Source: Sipunculus nudus (lineage: Eukaryota > Annelida > Sipuncula > Golfingiida > Sipunculidae). Taken from it: DNA of 64,000 bases. The notes beneath the pieces were generated by a model. It was given only the letters and a program-made list of their open reading frames with translations. It was not told the DNA's origin and searched no databases. The number at the start of each line of letters is the position of its first letter. The stretch's first letter is position 1. Position numbers and translations under genes: made by a program. The stretch covers positions 55,789,926 through 55,853,925 of the forward strand of contig CM049309.1 in the NCBI GenBank assembly GCA_026874595.1. Direction: 5' to 3'. Below are positions 48,961 to 61,600 of the stretch, one piece after another.

Positions 48961-51098
48961 TTCCTCATATAGCTTGAAAGAAGGATGATTATTAGGTATA
49001 AAATGCATGAGGTGACTTTCTTTCAGTGTGTCGAAATTCGAAGGATTATATAAATTGCAAACGAACCTGGATAATCAATCAGAAAAGGGGTGTCACATGT
49101 TGGGTTTTAGTAACACTGTGTTGTTTATTAACATAGTAATGTCCAGTAAATATGAATAACGACTGAAATGACACATCAATATTTCATCTGTTTCAACTAT
49201 CCACATAAAATACTACGACTATCAATATAAACAGAGCATGCATGTTGTTCACTACTGACAATAAGTTAAATAATCAATTTTTAATAAGACAAAATATCAC
49301 ACAAAAAGGAAATCCACGGAAAATTATAACAAACCATGTCATTTGGGAGATTCATTCATTTGTGTTTACCTGTTTTACTCCTAAAAGTTTTTATGTAAGT
49401 TACCATTGATTTCATACGTAAATTACGGTATATCAAGTTTTATACATGCATTTTGATTCTTTGACAGATATTTGATGGATTCATTTGCTATCCCTATCCC
49501 TGACTGACATGAAGGTATCACTATGTTTAATGCTGAAGGTTTCATTTAGCTTTCCTCCACAAAAGAAATCAAATATGCAGTGGTATATCACATATTCCAT
49601 GGGTTGTTTGTGTTGTTGTATTGCTGACATTTCATGATTCCCCAGTTCATACGCTTCTGATCCATTTGTGGTTAAGTAGGAAAAGTGAATAAAAAACCGT
49701 ACTTCTTTTTCATTCGTGTCGGGGTCTTACTTATGTGATATAGGATTTTAACCCCGTGATACATGAATGGGTTAACTTCTGATATAAATGCATATCATAC
49801 ATGTTAACATTAAGCTGAGTCATAAAAATATGTTCATAAGGTTATAACAAAATATCAATGAGCGACTCAGCAGCATGCTGCTCAGCAACAATAAACCTGT
49901 TTATCAATTAGCTCCGTTACTTTAAGCTCTCACGTACAATTTTGGTAGAAATGGTCAAATTGGTAACTAAAAAATATCAATTTTACCATAACCAGGGCTT
50001 CTGACAATCACATATGATCTGACTGCATGCGTTATATCCCTTTTTATAATAATATGATAATAATAAAATTAAATCATAATTATGATAAAAATAAGAAGAA
50101 GAAGAAAAGAGGAAGAAGAGGAAGAAGAAAAAAACAGCAACAAAACAACAAAAGAAATAGGAAAAATGGCATGATGTATATATGTTAAAACGTTTTCAAT
50201 TTTCGTTCTACAAATATTGGCGTTAATTGGTTTAAAAAAGCGACACCTGCTGCTGACCAAACAAGTGGCTTCTGTGCGACAGACAAACATCGATCGAAGA
50301 TTGACCTTTTTCTCATGTGGAATTACTGAAGAAACCTAGTATATAGAAGAATTTTTATCTCACTTGTTGAATGAATTTTTTATCTCCCATTTTAGGGTAA
50401 GGCATTTCGATATCACTCACAGCTTAGTCATCTATAGGAGTGTAGGGTGTCATAGCCCTGGGTAATATTTACGTTAAATTTAATGCCAGATGTATAGAAG
50501 GGCATGAAACGTTTACCCATTTACTCTTTCTGAAGGATTCGAGTGAAGTATGAACGAGTGAGTAAGGAAAAACAACTGGTCAGACCTTAAATCTGCAACC
50601 TTAAAATACTAAGTAAACCGTAACGTCAACATGCACAATCAAAATGGACTGAAACGTGAAAACGTGTAAAGATTGATAACAAAACCAAAATAATACACAA
50701 ACACCCGAAACAACAATTAAATGATATTTAAGCTTTTGGAATGCAATTTATATGCGCGATTATCAAAGTCACCATTTACATATACTTTAGATAGGTATAC
50801 TAATTGAACTAATCCCTGTCTTTATTTATATTGGCAATATAGACTCACCAACCGGCCGACATGCGGGCGCATGTGGCGCGGCATGATACATTAGTGAGGA
50901 GCTCTATCCTGCCGAGCCTCGAAGTCATCAGTCCGCTCAACCACCAAAAACAAAGCTAATCCAGCTGCAGGGAGCAACCCGTGTCTCTGTCAGATAAAGT
51001 AAAGGTGCAGCGTAGTAAGGGACGATATCTGAGGAAATACTGCAGGTATAGCCTGGACAGATATCAACTTACGCTAGAGGATTGCCGCAAAATCCACC
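48961..51098. other. Upstream region of the nicotinic-receptor-like gene
   Basis: From 48961 to about 50800 the DNA is AT-rich with no gene. A purine tract of GAAGAA/GGAAGA units lies at about 50093-50135. From about 50845 to 51098 composition becomes balanced and CpGs appear, as expected for a 5' UTR or proximal promoter next to the first coding exon. No TATA box is convincing. Confidence 0.45.
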
Positions 51099-51160
51099 AT
51101 GGATGCCTTACACATACTTGGAGCTATCTTTGCCTGGCTTGCCGTTGCCAATGGAAACAG
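51099..51160 (+). CDS. nAChR-like gene, coding exon 1 (signal peptide)
   Basis: The start ATG sits in CCACCATGG, an ideal animal initiation context. It encodes MDALHILGAIFAWLAVANGN plus two bases of a Ser codon. The hydrophobic core is followed by small residues, giving a likely signal peptidase site around Ala17-Gly19. The donor is CAG|GTAGGC at 51161. It was assigned to the gene because its phase-2 end exactly fits the phase of the exon at 57972. Confidence 0.8.
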
Positions 51161-53389
51161 GTAGGCTGCAGTGTATATCTATATGTCTGCACAATGATTA
51201 ACTGTTTAACAGAAGGACCCATGTTGTACTGTTGTATATCGGCTGTTTTCCGATGCTGATGTTTCCAATAGATAGCATCATCACTTGGTATTGTAGCATC
51301 AATGTAGCAAACCTGCGGGTTCACTGGGACAGCGAATGTGCCTCGTTGACTGGAAGGTTTCATGAATAAACGAGTCATTTAGTTTTCTTTCTAACACAGG
51401 ATCGTCCCTTGATGCTGCGTCTTCACTTGCTTTATGTTTATTGTCTCGTATTCAAGTGACTCTACGAGTCTGGAGGGTTTAAGAGATGTAACATTTACTG
51501 TGGTCCACCTCAAGAGATGTCTGGCAATACATGGCAGGAGTTTGGGTTTAAATATTTTGGCTAAATAAATGGTACAATTAAAGGAGGATTCTAACCAAAC
51601 CCTGATACATCGTCCTCATTAATCATCGAGCCCTCTGTTTTCAGTATTTCTGGGCCTGCTCTGTCTTTCAGTTCAACAAACTGTCTGCCCTAATTACCTC
51701 CCACATTGATTTATTATTGATGAAGTGATTATTAACAAGTAAGCCAGGTATCTATTATCTGTCAGTGACCTGCCAGGGACACGTCTGTGCTCCATTCCTC
51801 TTGCTGTGTTTGTAACTGATAATTTTGCTCACGCTGGAACAGATAATCAAATAGCGTTTTGATCCGTTCACGCTGGCAGTGTGGTACCAGCTGAAGCTGT
51901 ATTGGATTAAATCTATTAATGTTACATCTCAGCGTCTCGTGGGATCTTGAGAGCATCAAGAGACAAGGGGAAGATGCAGATACTAAATCATTCCCACCCA
52001 TTATCCCTGCTTCACTGCTTTGGCGGAGCGGTAACAGCATGCGCGGAGGAAAGCAGTTTTTGTCCAGAGGAACCCTGAATTTCGCCCGACCACGTCGTTA
52101 ATGATCATGTGTATGAAGACAGAAGACTGGATATCATCAGTTTGTCACAAGGGAAATCTGACATTAACCATCAGCAGTGCCCAGGTACCACCCTGCTTGC
52201 TCGCAGCATCTGCCTCCTATCCAATATAGAACATACATGGATACTACTATTATATCCATAGATATAACAGAGTTCCGATATATACAGTCTCGATGGATTG
52301 TAAATAAAAAATAATTTCTTTTTATTTACATCAGATGTTTCGTCTTTTGGATTAGTTTCGACCTATATCTTAACCAGTCGAGGACTTTTCAAAATAAGAT
52401 AAAACGAATTATTAACGTATTTTAAGTATATCAAAGGTAAATGATCGATGGTTCAATTTTATAAACTGTTACAAACACTGATCTGAAAAATAAAATACTC
52501 CTCTCTTTGTAGTCCTCGAAAATTGTATAAGAACAGAATATGATTCTAAATTATATGAAGTGTTAAAAAAGTCCCTGTTTCATTTTTATATAGAGTAAAT
52601 ACACAAGAGAATATAAAGCGAATGTGACGTTTCTTTTATTTTACTTTAAGCGGGATGGCAGTTTTTACCATTTTATCAAAACACACAAACAAAATCACAT
52701 ATCCACACACACACACACTGAGTTACACATGTACCGGTAGAGTGGTTGATTTGGAACACGATACGGATGATCGCATAGACCTGTCAGAGCAGCAAACAGA
52801 ACAAATGGATTAAAAAAAGGTCGAACACACCGGCATAAATACTCTGAATCACATTTACACGATTGTTTGTGGTTAGTCATAGTCACGTCTGGTAGTGTCA
52901 TACGACAATGTGATCAATAACAAAACAACAATACGGGACATCTGTCACCTTGAAATATTGACATTTAGTCGTAATAATGCTCAGCACACATAAATGATAT
53001 CAACATATTAAAGTGAGGATTTTCACCCTCAAAGCCATTTTTAGGATTATAGTATGAAATTATCAATGATGCAAGCTTTCATTCAGGCTGAACACAGTTA
53101 TGCTTCAAGGGTTTTTATTGTTTTCTGGTGGTGTATTACTCGGCTTGGAATGAGCAAGATCGTGGCCATGGCTCTTGTCCTGAGACCATGGCACAGATTG
53201 TAAGGTTGATGGGAAAAGGCTTTTTTAACTTGAAAGAACTGCCTATCCCCTGAACTATATTATATGGTATCTGCTTCAAGTATAAGAGGTTTTCTGAAAT
53301 ATTCAAGGACCTTCTTTAGGCCATACACTTCCTTCTGCAGGTCTGATCCATGCGTAGGGTTAGGACTTAAGGCAACACACACACACATA

Positions 53390-53444
<55 letters not shown>

Positions 53445-56400
53445 AATCATTGAAAATTCTTCGGCTGTTCAATCTGTCCAGTCTATATATTTTTTCACAT
53501 GAACGTCCGACAGGCGGCTGGTCCGGACAGGAGCTCTGGACTGCCATGGCAGATTCCTGACCTGCCTGTTAAAGGAGCGCTCTGAATGAGTGACTGGTCT
53601 GGCATCGCTTTGCCTCGGGACGAATTAACCTTTGTTGCGTTTTCCGTAAAAACATAATCTAGCATGACTTCAGGCGTATCCATCATGAATTAGATTCCAT
53701 GAACGGTCCCCGTGGCTTTCGCCCTAACTGTCCAATTAGCGACGATGTCGCCGACATGCAATGATGATACTAACTGATCCCTTATTATATTTAAACACCT
53801 GCAAACGGTGTCGAATGTTTAATTCAAAGGAAGCTTCTCCCTGTTTAAATGATGGCGGCCAGGCTCATCACCGATTTGATTTCCGTCCCCAAAAGGTTTA
53901 ATTTTTTAGGTGAAGGTAACCGCCTCGATTTTTTATGCTAACTTAACCACGTTTTGTACATCTGAAGAATTCTACTCCGGTTTCGGACTACGTCACAGGG
54001 AATTTCACACGCTCCCCCTCATTTAATATCCTGGTGTCAACCAGGACTACTGCACCGGCATGCCCTAGATGTAATCATCCCCATTGCTGGGTCAAAGACC
54101 GAGGAACCCCCGAAAGGCGCAGTCGTTTGTGAGTGAAACAAGGCCGTTAGGCACGGCCTTCACATTAGGCCTGCAGAGCGCTCACACTTGGTGGAGGCCC
54201 ACCGTGAAAAATCTCAGCGCCTCGGCTGAGATTTGAACACACAATAAATCTCCCGGCTTTGATTCTTCTGCCCTACCCTTGAGCCACAGAAGCCGGTTTC
54301 AAAAGGCCTAGTTAAACGGTGACGGTGGGGCACTCCATCCTATCTCAAACGGTGAATGACACATAAAACAAGTGTCTACATGAGTTACAGCATACATGGT
54401 TCTCATAAACGTGACATTTAACAGAAAGAATTTGTCAAAAGGAATTGACTTAGTGTTCCAAGTACGGCGGGTGTCATTTCATTATTAGAGATTTAATCAA
54501 AACGGCGAAAAGACAACTATTTTTTTTTACTACAAAGAAACTGATAATATTAATTAATAACGCTTCGCCATCTTCACACGTTTTCACGTGTTATGTTTCC
54601 ACTTGGTATCAGATCTTGACTGTTATATATCGGCTCAGCCATCAGAGCCTCTCATGACCAGTGGCTCTCCTCTTAATCTACAATGTTACAATTAACATAT
54701 CGTGTTACGGAGCAACCAAGTGAAAGTTTGCCAGTGTATTGTTACAGGATATCGGCGTCAGCCTCTATAAATTCACAATATTAGCTCTCATTTGAGGGTT
54801 TGGAGTGCTGGTCCGGTTATTCGACCACGTGACCACACATATGCTCACAGGTTCCTGTCTCCTAATTAAGCGAAGTCATGGTAATGGGACAGAACGGCCA
54901 TGGTAAATATCGCATAGCAATAACCTAGCACTTGAATAATACATGGTGCCCGGTACAGGCTACACTGCGTTGGGAGTTTATGATTGACGCCACTAGACGC
55001 CTCAAGAGATTTCAAATGACATTAGAGCTAATGACATCAAGTCGTCCATTCAGTTAATAGGATGACTGCTTCCGAATAGAAAATGACAGGATTTGATACG
55101 AAGGTACTAAGTTCAATATAAGGCGTCATATAACAAAATATGTATGGATTTTCCAACTATATGAGGTGATCCAATGAATTCGTGGATATATTTCAATGCG
55201 AGGGCTTTTCATTTTGGTCAAAACTGGGCACTGACTCCAGTAATGTGACCACCACCGTTTGACTATTTTTTTATGGGTTACAGGTATGATGATTTTTAAA
55301 CATTCAAAAATATCTTTCCATGATTTACACATTGTTTCAAAAGTTCGACCAAGTCATGTGTTTTATAAAGTTTTTTTTTCAAAAAGAAGCCCAAGAACTT
55401 TATTATCATTCGAGTTGGGTAAGGTGGGGGGGGGGGGGGTGTCTGTAGGGACGGTGAAACATGCAAAAATATCATTAGTACATCTTTAAATTGATAACAA
55501 ACTAGAATCTGTAGTCAGGGTGTAGAGATCTCCACTAGAATCTCTTTTAATATCAGTCATGTGTTCACGTGCATGCGTTTCATGTGCGAACACTGTCATG
55601 CTTCAGTAACACGAGTTCACCTTGCGAGTGACAGAACATATAAATACGAATGGATGGCTTCCACACGGGGACAAAGTAATGGTCCTTTGTCATAATGGTT
55701 TATAAGAAAATATATATTGTGGTGATTCCTCCAAAATGAAATGGACTATTGATATTTCTTGACCCTTACCCTCTACAAATGTTCAGCAAAACATGTTTCG
55801 CCTGTCACGCTTTTTCAGGAGGCGACCTGTAATCCCCACTGAACCCCATTTGTGCAATTGTGATTACAGCAATTAAGAATAAAATATATTATGGCGATTC
55901 CGATTACCTCCTGGATTACGGATGCAGTTTTACTCTACCCATCTACAAATTTTCATCAAAATTTGTATATTACATTTTGCGTTAATTTCCTGAAAGACAA
56001 TGCAACGAACCAAGGCTGAAGTGGTTTCTTTGCTAATAGCTTTCATCGAATAAATCAACATGCTTTCTTTTATCTGGGAGAGTTGTCAATTTAGCATCAG
56101 ACCTGCTTATTCCAGGGTGTTCCTGAAGAATTCTAGCAGAAGTAATCTTTATATCATATAAGTGAAACACATGACAAAAGTTCCTGCAAAAACCCTAGAA
56201 TTAAAATATGCGTCGTTTAGTTCCTATCAGCTCATAACACAAATATGCATCAGACAGAGCCGGGGATTTTCCACGGGTGCAACTAGTATATAAGTATATA
56301 TAGTCAAGCATGAAATAAGAGAAAGTCTGTTCTCTGCGCTCTGTCTCAGGCTCTAATCAGTCAATTAAGAAAGGCTGTGGGTCCTTTTTTCTTCTGTATA

Positions 56401-59127
56401 CATGCGATAATCTTCTTCATGTATACTTTGTAGACAGGTATTGCCTTTATGATAAAGCGACGCGGAGACATACAACCATTTTCCATTTCAAGGTGTGAAG
56501 AATGAACATGCCCGAAAGACCAGGAAGGCAAAGTGTAAAGTCGGATGATATCAGACTATAAATGAACACCTTTGCCCTTAAATCAATATTGCAATCTTTT
56601 AAGTTAACAAACTGCAGGTGTAATGTATATACAGGATCTACTGATACATTTCCACACTTTGTCTTCATGCAGTGGAATATCTAAGCGTCACTAACAGGTA
56701 AATTTGGTCAACGTGTATCTTGTCTCTGTAGTTATTATTAAGATATTTAGTCAATTGTAATATTTTTGGAGCGTGTAGAGCCATGTCAAAGGGTATTTTA
56801 ACCTTTTCATCATTTCCTGTTAAAAGACAAGATATGATCCACACAGGCCTCCGCTCTCAGAGTATTTTTTTTATGTCCAAACATCAAACACAGGTAATTT
56901 GGCCTTATGCATTTCCCAGGGGACGTTTAGTAGAAGAGTTCGGGAATAAGAGAAAACAAATATAATTTTAACAGGAAAAAAGATCACCCTTTAGAGAGCA
57001 TTACCAAAGTAAAAGGAAACTCAAAGACACGAAGTCCAATCATGAACATGTTGACCTGATGGATATTTATCGATCTAATACTTTTGAAACGCCTCTATGT
57101 ATATCTATTACCGGTGCTTATTTCACGGAGTAACACGCTTCCCTCTGTGACACCTGGTCTTATTTAGTGTAATCGTGTCATAAAAACTTGTATATAATCA
57201 TTCTTATGTATGATTTCCCAATCACTACACGCTTAAAAAGATACATGAATTCACAGGTATTAAAGCAATACGACATTAAAAAAAGTTATGATTTTAGGCA
57301 AAAAATGTTGTTAGTTCTGGGCTTTTTTTTTTAGAAATCAGTGCTTTAGGGGGACTTCGTTTTTTGTCTTTTATGAACGTAAAATTTCGCTAAAAAATGC
57401 CATAATACCAGTTGACAAGTTGATGATAATTAACAGAGAAAAGCTTATCAAAACAAAACAATATATTATCTAGATTTTATCATTTTATTTTCTTGAAAGA
57501 AATGTCTGAGCGGCTAGAGTTCAAAATAAATTTCTTGATGCCGAGGTTCAAAATTCACGCGCGGTGCATGAGAAACCAACCAATTTGACAATAACGTTAT
57601 ATATTTACCTTTACCCTTGCCATTTATTTGAAAAATGTATTATATTTAGGGCCCTGCGCGGGTATCGACCTTCCGGTCCGTGTGTCCATCTGTCCGTGCA
57701 CGAATTCGTTTTCGAATGATAATTCCGGTTTGGTTTGACATACAGATTTCAAACTTGACTTGTATGAGGCCCACCAAAAAAGCAAGAATCAAGTAGTTAA
57801 TTTATTTTTAAGCATTTGCACTCACCCCCACTAAATGACTGAGGGCCTTTTGCGGGTATCTTATTGGCCGGTCAAGAGGATATTGTCAAATCTCATGGAT
57901 TAAAGCTATTTTCAGAGAAATCTATCACATAATTCATCCTATAAAGTAACCTTTATTACCATACTTAACAGCGGGGAAGCATCCATCAAGGATGACTTTG
58001 AATTGTCAGATGAAGCTCGACTGATCAAGATGCTGACAACTCGGTACCGTCACCATGGCAAGATGGCAAGGCCTGTCCGAAACTCCTCTGACGTCATGAG
58101 GGTCCAGTTCGGGCTGCGGATTATCAGTGTGGAGATCAATGAAGCCGAAATGATCATGCGCACTAGTGCCTGGGTCAAGATGGTAGGTCAGCATAAAATG
58201 GTGATGTTTATTTTAGAGCTTTATTTTTTCCATTTTTACAACTATATCCACATACTTAAATATGAATAAATTTGGATATTCTTTGATATTTCCAGCCCTA
58301 ACATCACTGATCAAATACCATTCGCTAAAAGATAATTTTATGCTGAACACAAAGTTTAGAATCTTTTGGCAACGGTCGGTTGACAGGCAAGTGTAACTTA
58401 AAAAGGCGTGCAGCACATGACCAGATCATCTTAGACAACCTAGAAATGGCGGTTTTGCAAGAGAATTGAAAATTTTTACAACTTTGAATGTACTAAGTGA
58501 TTCCCAGGAAGAAAACAAAGTGTCATTCCACTTGAACAATTGGTGAGCCATGGTGTGCATAGCTAAGCCGGCACTTAGAGTCATGATGTACAATGATGAG
58601 CAAACTCCTACTTTTTATTTCGGAGTAATCAATTATTTTTGATATTATCAAACCACCATCAGGCATGGAGTAGTAAGTCTTGCCGTAGTTTATATATTCC
58701 CCTTAAACTAAACTTAGAGATTCAAAGCCGAGATTCAACCGATGCTCACAGATGAACAAGACTTTCTAAACTCGTCTACCGAGGACGTATGTACATTAGA
58801 AAGGTTCATACAATTGTATTTTTATATCTATGGTCAGAATCGGCAAAACAAAATCCAGCAGATGCTCTTTATGTTGACAAACATTTTACTGTGCTAACGT
58901 CAAGCAAAGCGTGGTAAAATGTTATAACCAGTGATAAGTATTGAGGAAAACCATCATCGTAAAACATTAGTTAACAGTACTTAAGGTTAAAATAATAGTT
59001 TCATGTTTACTTTACAGCGCTGGAAAGATTCGTTGTTGACGTGGAATCACACGGAGTACGGAGGGTTGAGGGTTACGACGATGTCCCCGGACGACGTGTG
59101 GCTGCCAGATATCATGCTTGCCAACAC
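51099..59127 (+). CDS. Nicotinic acetylcholine receptor-like (Cys-loop) subunit, 5' part, three exons; continues beyond the window
   Basis: This encodes the N-terminal part of a pentameric ligand-gated ion channel subunit of the plasma membrane. Coding exons are 51099-51160, 57972-58182 and 59018-59127, joined by GT/AG introns with matching phases (AG|C giving Ser, then phase 0), for 127 codons plus two bases. Residues 1-19 form a signal peptide. Residues 30-91 match the start of the ligand-binding domain (DEARLIKMLTTRY, RPVRNSSDVMRVQFGL, TSAWVKM). Residues 92-127 match the region with W.D..L.W....YGG and WLPDI. Asn58 and Asn101 lie in N-glycosylation sequons. The loop D Trp (W93) is kept. 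Loop A reads LAN where agonist-face alpha subunits have LYN. The Cys-loop and TM1-4 are not in the window. Confidence 0.88.
53388..53440. repeat. (TA)n microsatellite
   Basis: TA units with one CATA interruption, preceded by (CA)n. It lies in intron 1 of the receptor gene. Confidence 0.95.
54030..54298 (-). mobile_element. tRNA-derived SINE (minus strand)
   Basis: Read on the minus strand, the head has an A-box-like TGGCTCAAGGG (complement of 54277-54287) and a B-box-like GTTCAAATCTC (complement of 54228-54238), the Pol III promoter of tRNA-derived SINEs. A GC-rich body follows, including a GGCCGT..ACGGCC hairpin (about 54142-54162) and CGCCTTTCGGGGGTTCCTC. The 3' boundary toward 54030 is approximate. 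The element is GC-rich inside an AT-rich intron. The family name is unknown to me. Confidence 0.7.
57640..57880. repeat. Dispersed repeat fragment (TTTAGGGCCC..GGTCCGT type)
   Basis: TATATTTAGGGCCC followed by a CCGGTCCGTGTGTCCATCTGTCCGT stretch resembles, inverted, the GGACGGACAGACGGACC and GGGCCCTAAA blocks at about 25297-25345 and 38815-38860. A GGGCC..TGCGGGTATC motif occurs twice, near 57650 and 57844. This is a likely old interspersed repeat just upstream of exon 2. Confidence 0.45.
57972..58182 (+). CDS. nAChR-like gene, coding exon 2 (start of ligand-binding domain)
   Basis: A 211-nt exon with acceptor AACAG|C and donor ATG|GTAGGT. It encodes residues 21-91: the N-terminal helix (SDEARLIKMLTTRYRHHG), the RPVRNSSD turn that precedes strand beta1, and beta1-beta2 ending at AWVKM. 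In vertebrate nAChR genes this stretch is usually split by an intron ahead of a 45-nt exon; here it is one exon. The frame stays open past the donor, but the sequence then loses all similarity to the family. Confidence 0.9.
58183..59017 (+). other. Intron 2 of the nAChR-like gene (835 bp)
   Basis: AT-rich, bounded by GTAGGT and TTTACAG, phase 0. No other feature seen. Confidence 0.8.
59018..59127 (+). CDS. nAChR-like gene, coding exon 3 (loop D to loop A)
   Basis: Exactly 110 nt, the length of the equivalent exon in vertebrate nAChR genes, with the same boundaries: it begins at the W.D of loop D and ends two bases into the codon after LAN. It encodes RWKDSLLTWNHTEYGG, then MSPDDVWLPDIMLAN. 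The acceptor is TTTACAG and the donor GTGAGT. An NHT glycosylation sequon lies at Asn101. The residue before Asn127 is Ala where the agonist-binding loop A Tyr is found in alpha-type subunits. Confidence 0.92.
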
Positions 59128-59181
59128 GTGAGTTATCCTTATATACGCATAGCAAAACCGGCGGAAGTGACTCAGTTCTAT

Positions 59182-59183
<2 letters not shown>

Positions 59184-59231
<48 letters not shown>
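59184..59231. repeat. (TA)n microsatellite
   Basis: About 23 TA units 57 bases after the exon 3 donor, followed within 20 bases by GGGG and CCCC runs. Confidence 0.95.
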
Positions 59232-59232
<1 letters not shown>

Positions 59233-61439
59233 TAGGCTTCGGAACCGGGGGGGGAGGGGGGCGCCCCCCCCCCCACTTTTCGGTCCCAGGGGGGCACAAG
59301 GGGGCAGAACTTCTGTAGAAGAACCCATGCATTTCCAGTGCTCATAAGTCAACAAGATTTGTACTTAACTATGCATTGAAAAAATACTGGGATGAGCAGT
59401 GCCGGTGGTGGTGGTCGGGGGGGGGGGGGGGTATATTATGATATTATGTGTCCTGTTGGAAATATAATACTCTACAGAGAAGCTGAGACTCCCTGGACCT
59501 ATTGGTCATCAAGACTGTTGCGTCTGGGATGCTCACGCTGGTCAGGCAGATGATAAACTGGATGTACTTCAAGTGTTGACTTAATCGCTCATGGCTACAT
59601 TTTTGGCGGCAGAGGTGGTAGGACCCAAACCTCCTCCCCCAATTTCGTCATTGACCAAGGTTCCCGTACTATATAAAAAAAAATGCTATGCTAAAAAAAC
59701 ATGCATACATAAACTATATTCATAAAAAAGAGGGAGCAGGCAAGCAGTGTCAATGCTTCCAGCACTGTCAACCATCAAAACCATTGGATATTAATTTATC
59801 ACAGTGTTACTATAGTCAGGTCAGAGCCTCTGAGGCTGCCACTGCATGCTGAGAACCTGGGTCCTTGCACCCTGAAGTGTGAGACTGTCCAGATCATGCA
59901 TGTAGGTTGGGCATCTTTGCTATTCATAAACTGTCTTGCTGGTCAGTCACAGTCACATTTACTGACTGAAATGGAAGCTTGAAAGACATGTCTACGGTCA
60001 GTGTGTATAGTGTTTTAATGGCATTTAGCAAAAAGCAGAAGGTATCTGACTTCTTTGTCAAATCTCAAGATTCCACCTATAACCCAGTGAGGTATGTAAA
60101 ATTATATTTTGTTCCTTTAAGTTTCTAAATAAATAAGCTATTAGTAAACTATAAGTTTTTAGCTCAGCTGACTGTAAGTCTTCTGAGCTATATAACCAGC
60201 CTGGCCTTATAGCTGTCCTATGTTCTGCCACCAATTCCAGACGCTTGCAGTAACTCATCAAAGCAAATTGGAACTCTGAGACCTGTGAAGCTCAGATTAA
60301 AAAGCATCTGACTATATATCCGGGGGGAGGGGGGGGTGAGAAGAATAAATTTGTTTTCTAATTTTTCTACTCAAAGTACAACATTTGTCGGAAATAACGT
60401 TTGTCACTGCTGTGCATGCATGAAACTGGAGTTGCAACAAAATGCGTGCAAGTAACATGTTTATTTGATTATAAATGAGTGCTTTGACGCGATGATTTGG
60501 CCCTCCTACTTTTTCATGTAGGCAAACTTAATTGAAACTTTTGGGAAAACGGACTTCACCAGACTGGCGTAAACGGTTTTCTTTTAATCAGCTCTTTAAA
60601 TCAGTAACAAATTCACTCTAATTCTAAAAATAATAATTACCTTCTCCGTTCGGGCGCTTTGTGCCCTGAGTACTTGGAGTACCATGCATATATTGGTCTA
60701 CTCTTGCCCCCCCCCCCTCAATGTATTATTTCTTAATTTCTTGATTTTGTGTGTAAAGTAATATAGGTCATTACTGTGTAATTTTTACAGATAAGGAAAT
60801 TGAATATAATGTAATTCATTAAAGTGAGAACAGTTGGAAATTTAGACTACTTGTATGCATAATTAATTTTTTAACTGATATCCTTATAGACAGGTCTGCT
60901 TTGGAATATATCAATATTTTTTTGTATTGCTCAATGTTTAATTATATATGACTGACATGTGTTCAGTTTTCTGTAAATTAATTGTTCATGGTAATATTTA
61001 TTTGATAATTACAACTTAAACTTCAAGTAAGTTTGAAAATGTTATATATCCTTTGCGTATTTGTCTCGTGCTTTATACTTTACACACCAATGGTGGAGTA
61101 AAATTAAAATCCCAGTAACGGATCTGAAGTTTTGATTAAGATTTGACGAAAACTATATTATGGAATAAATATTATCAATTTGGCACACATGATTCTTTAA
61201 ATTAAATATTTAATCATTTTTTGTGTGGTGCAGCATGTGATTAAAAATAGAAAATTAGTCAAAATATAGCACTGAAAATGCATTTTTTATGTTTTATTTT
61301 TTCAAAATTTTCCAAACTGTGAGAGGGGGATATCCCCTCCCACACCTAGGCAATTCAGGTGTCCGAACTCAGAAATTATTGCTATACAAAGCAACAGTTA
61401 TATACGGGTGGACGACTGCAGTGTATAATCGCTGCGCGT

Positions 61440-61600
61440 ACATATAACGTGACCCAAATCACATCCATAATCTGTTGGAATAATTGGGTGTGACCCTACC
61501 CCTCCACAAAGTGTCATCAAAATCAATTTTAAATATTTTAAGTGAAGTTGCTAACAGACAAACGAACCAACGGCGACAAGAACATAAAGCCTCCGCCACC
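61440..61600. repeat. Dispersed repeat fragment
   Basis: The order CCCCTCCACAAAGTGTCATC, AAAATCAATTTTAAA, GTTGCTAACAGACAAACGAA, CATAAAGCCTCCGCCACC recurs in diverged form at about 55930-56010 and 44960-45060; its end resembles 11020-11040. This pattern is familiar from repeats scattered in mollusc genomes, but I cannot name the family. Confidence 0.45.

Larger units (their letters stand above)
51161..57971 (+). other. Intron 1 of the nAChR-like gene (6.8 kb)
   Basis: Contains (TA)n at 53388-53440, a minus-strand tRNA-derived SINE near 54030-54298, a G run near 55430 and a dispersed-repeat fragment near 57645-57880. No additional exon of the receptor family was recognised, and none is needed by the phases. 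The acceptor is TTAACAG at 57965-57971. Confidence 0.65.

Noticed and set aside
53700-54030. A seventh array unit inside intron 1 (AACCGCCTCGATTTTTTATG resembles the GCCTCCATTTTG block)
   Set aside because: Only one short block matches and the following blocks are absent, so chance similarity cannot be excluded.
54228-54298. A genuine tRNA gene on the minus strand
   Set aside because: A and B box motifs are present, but the sequence does not fold into an intact cloverleaf and continues into a SINE-like body.
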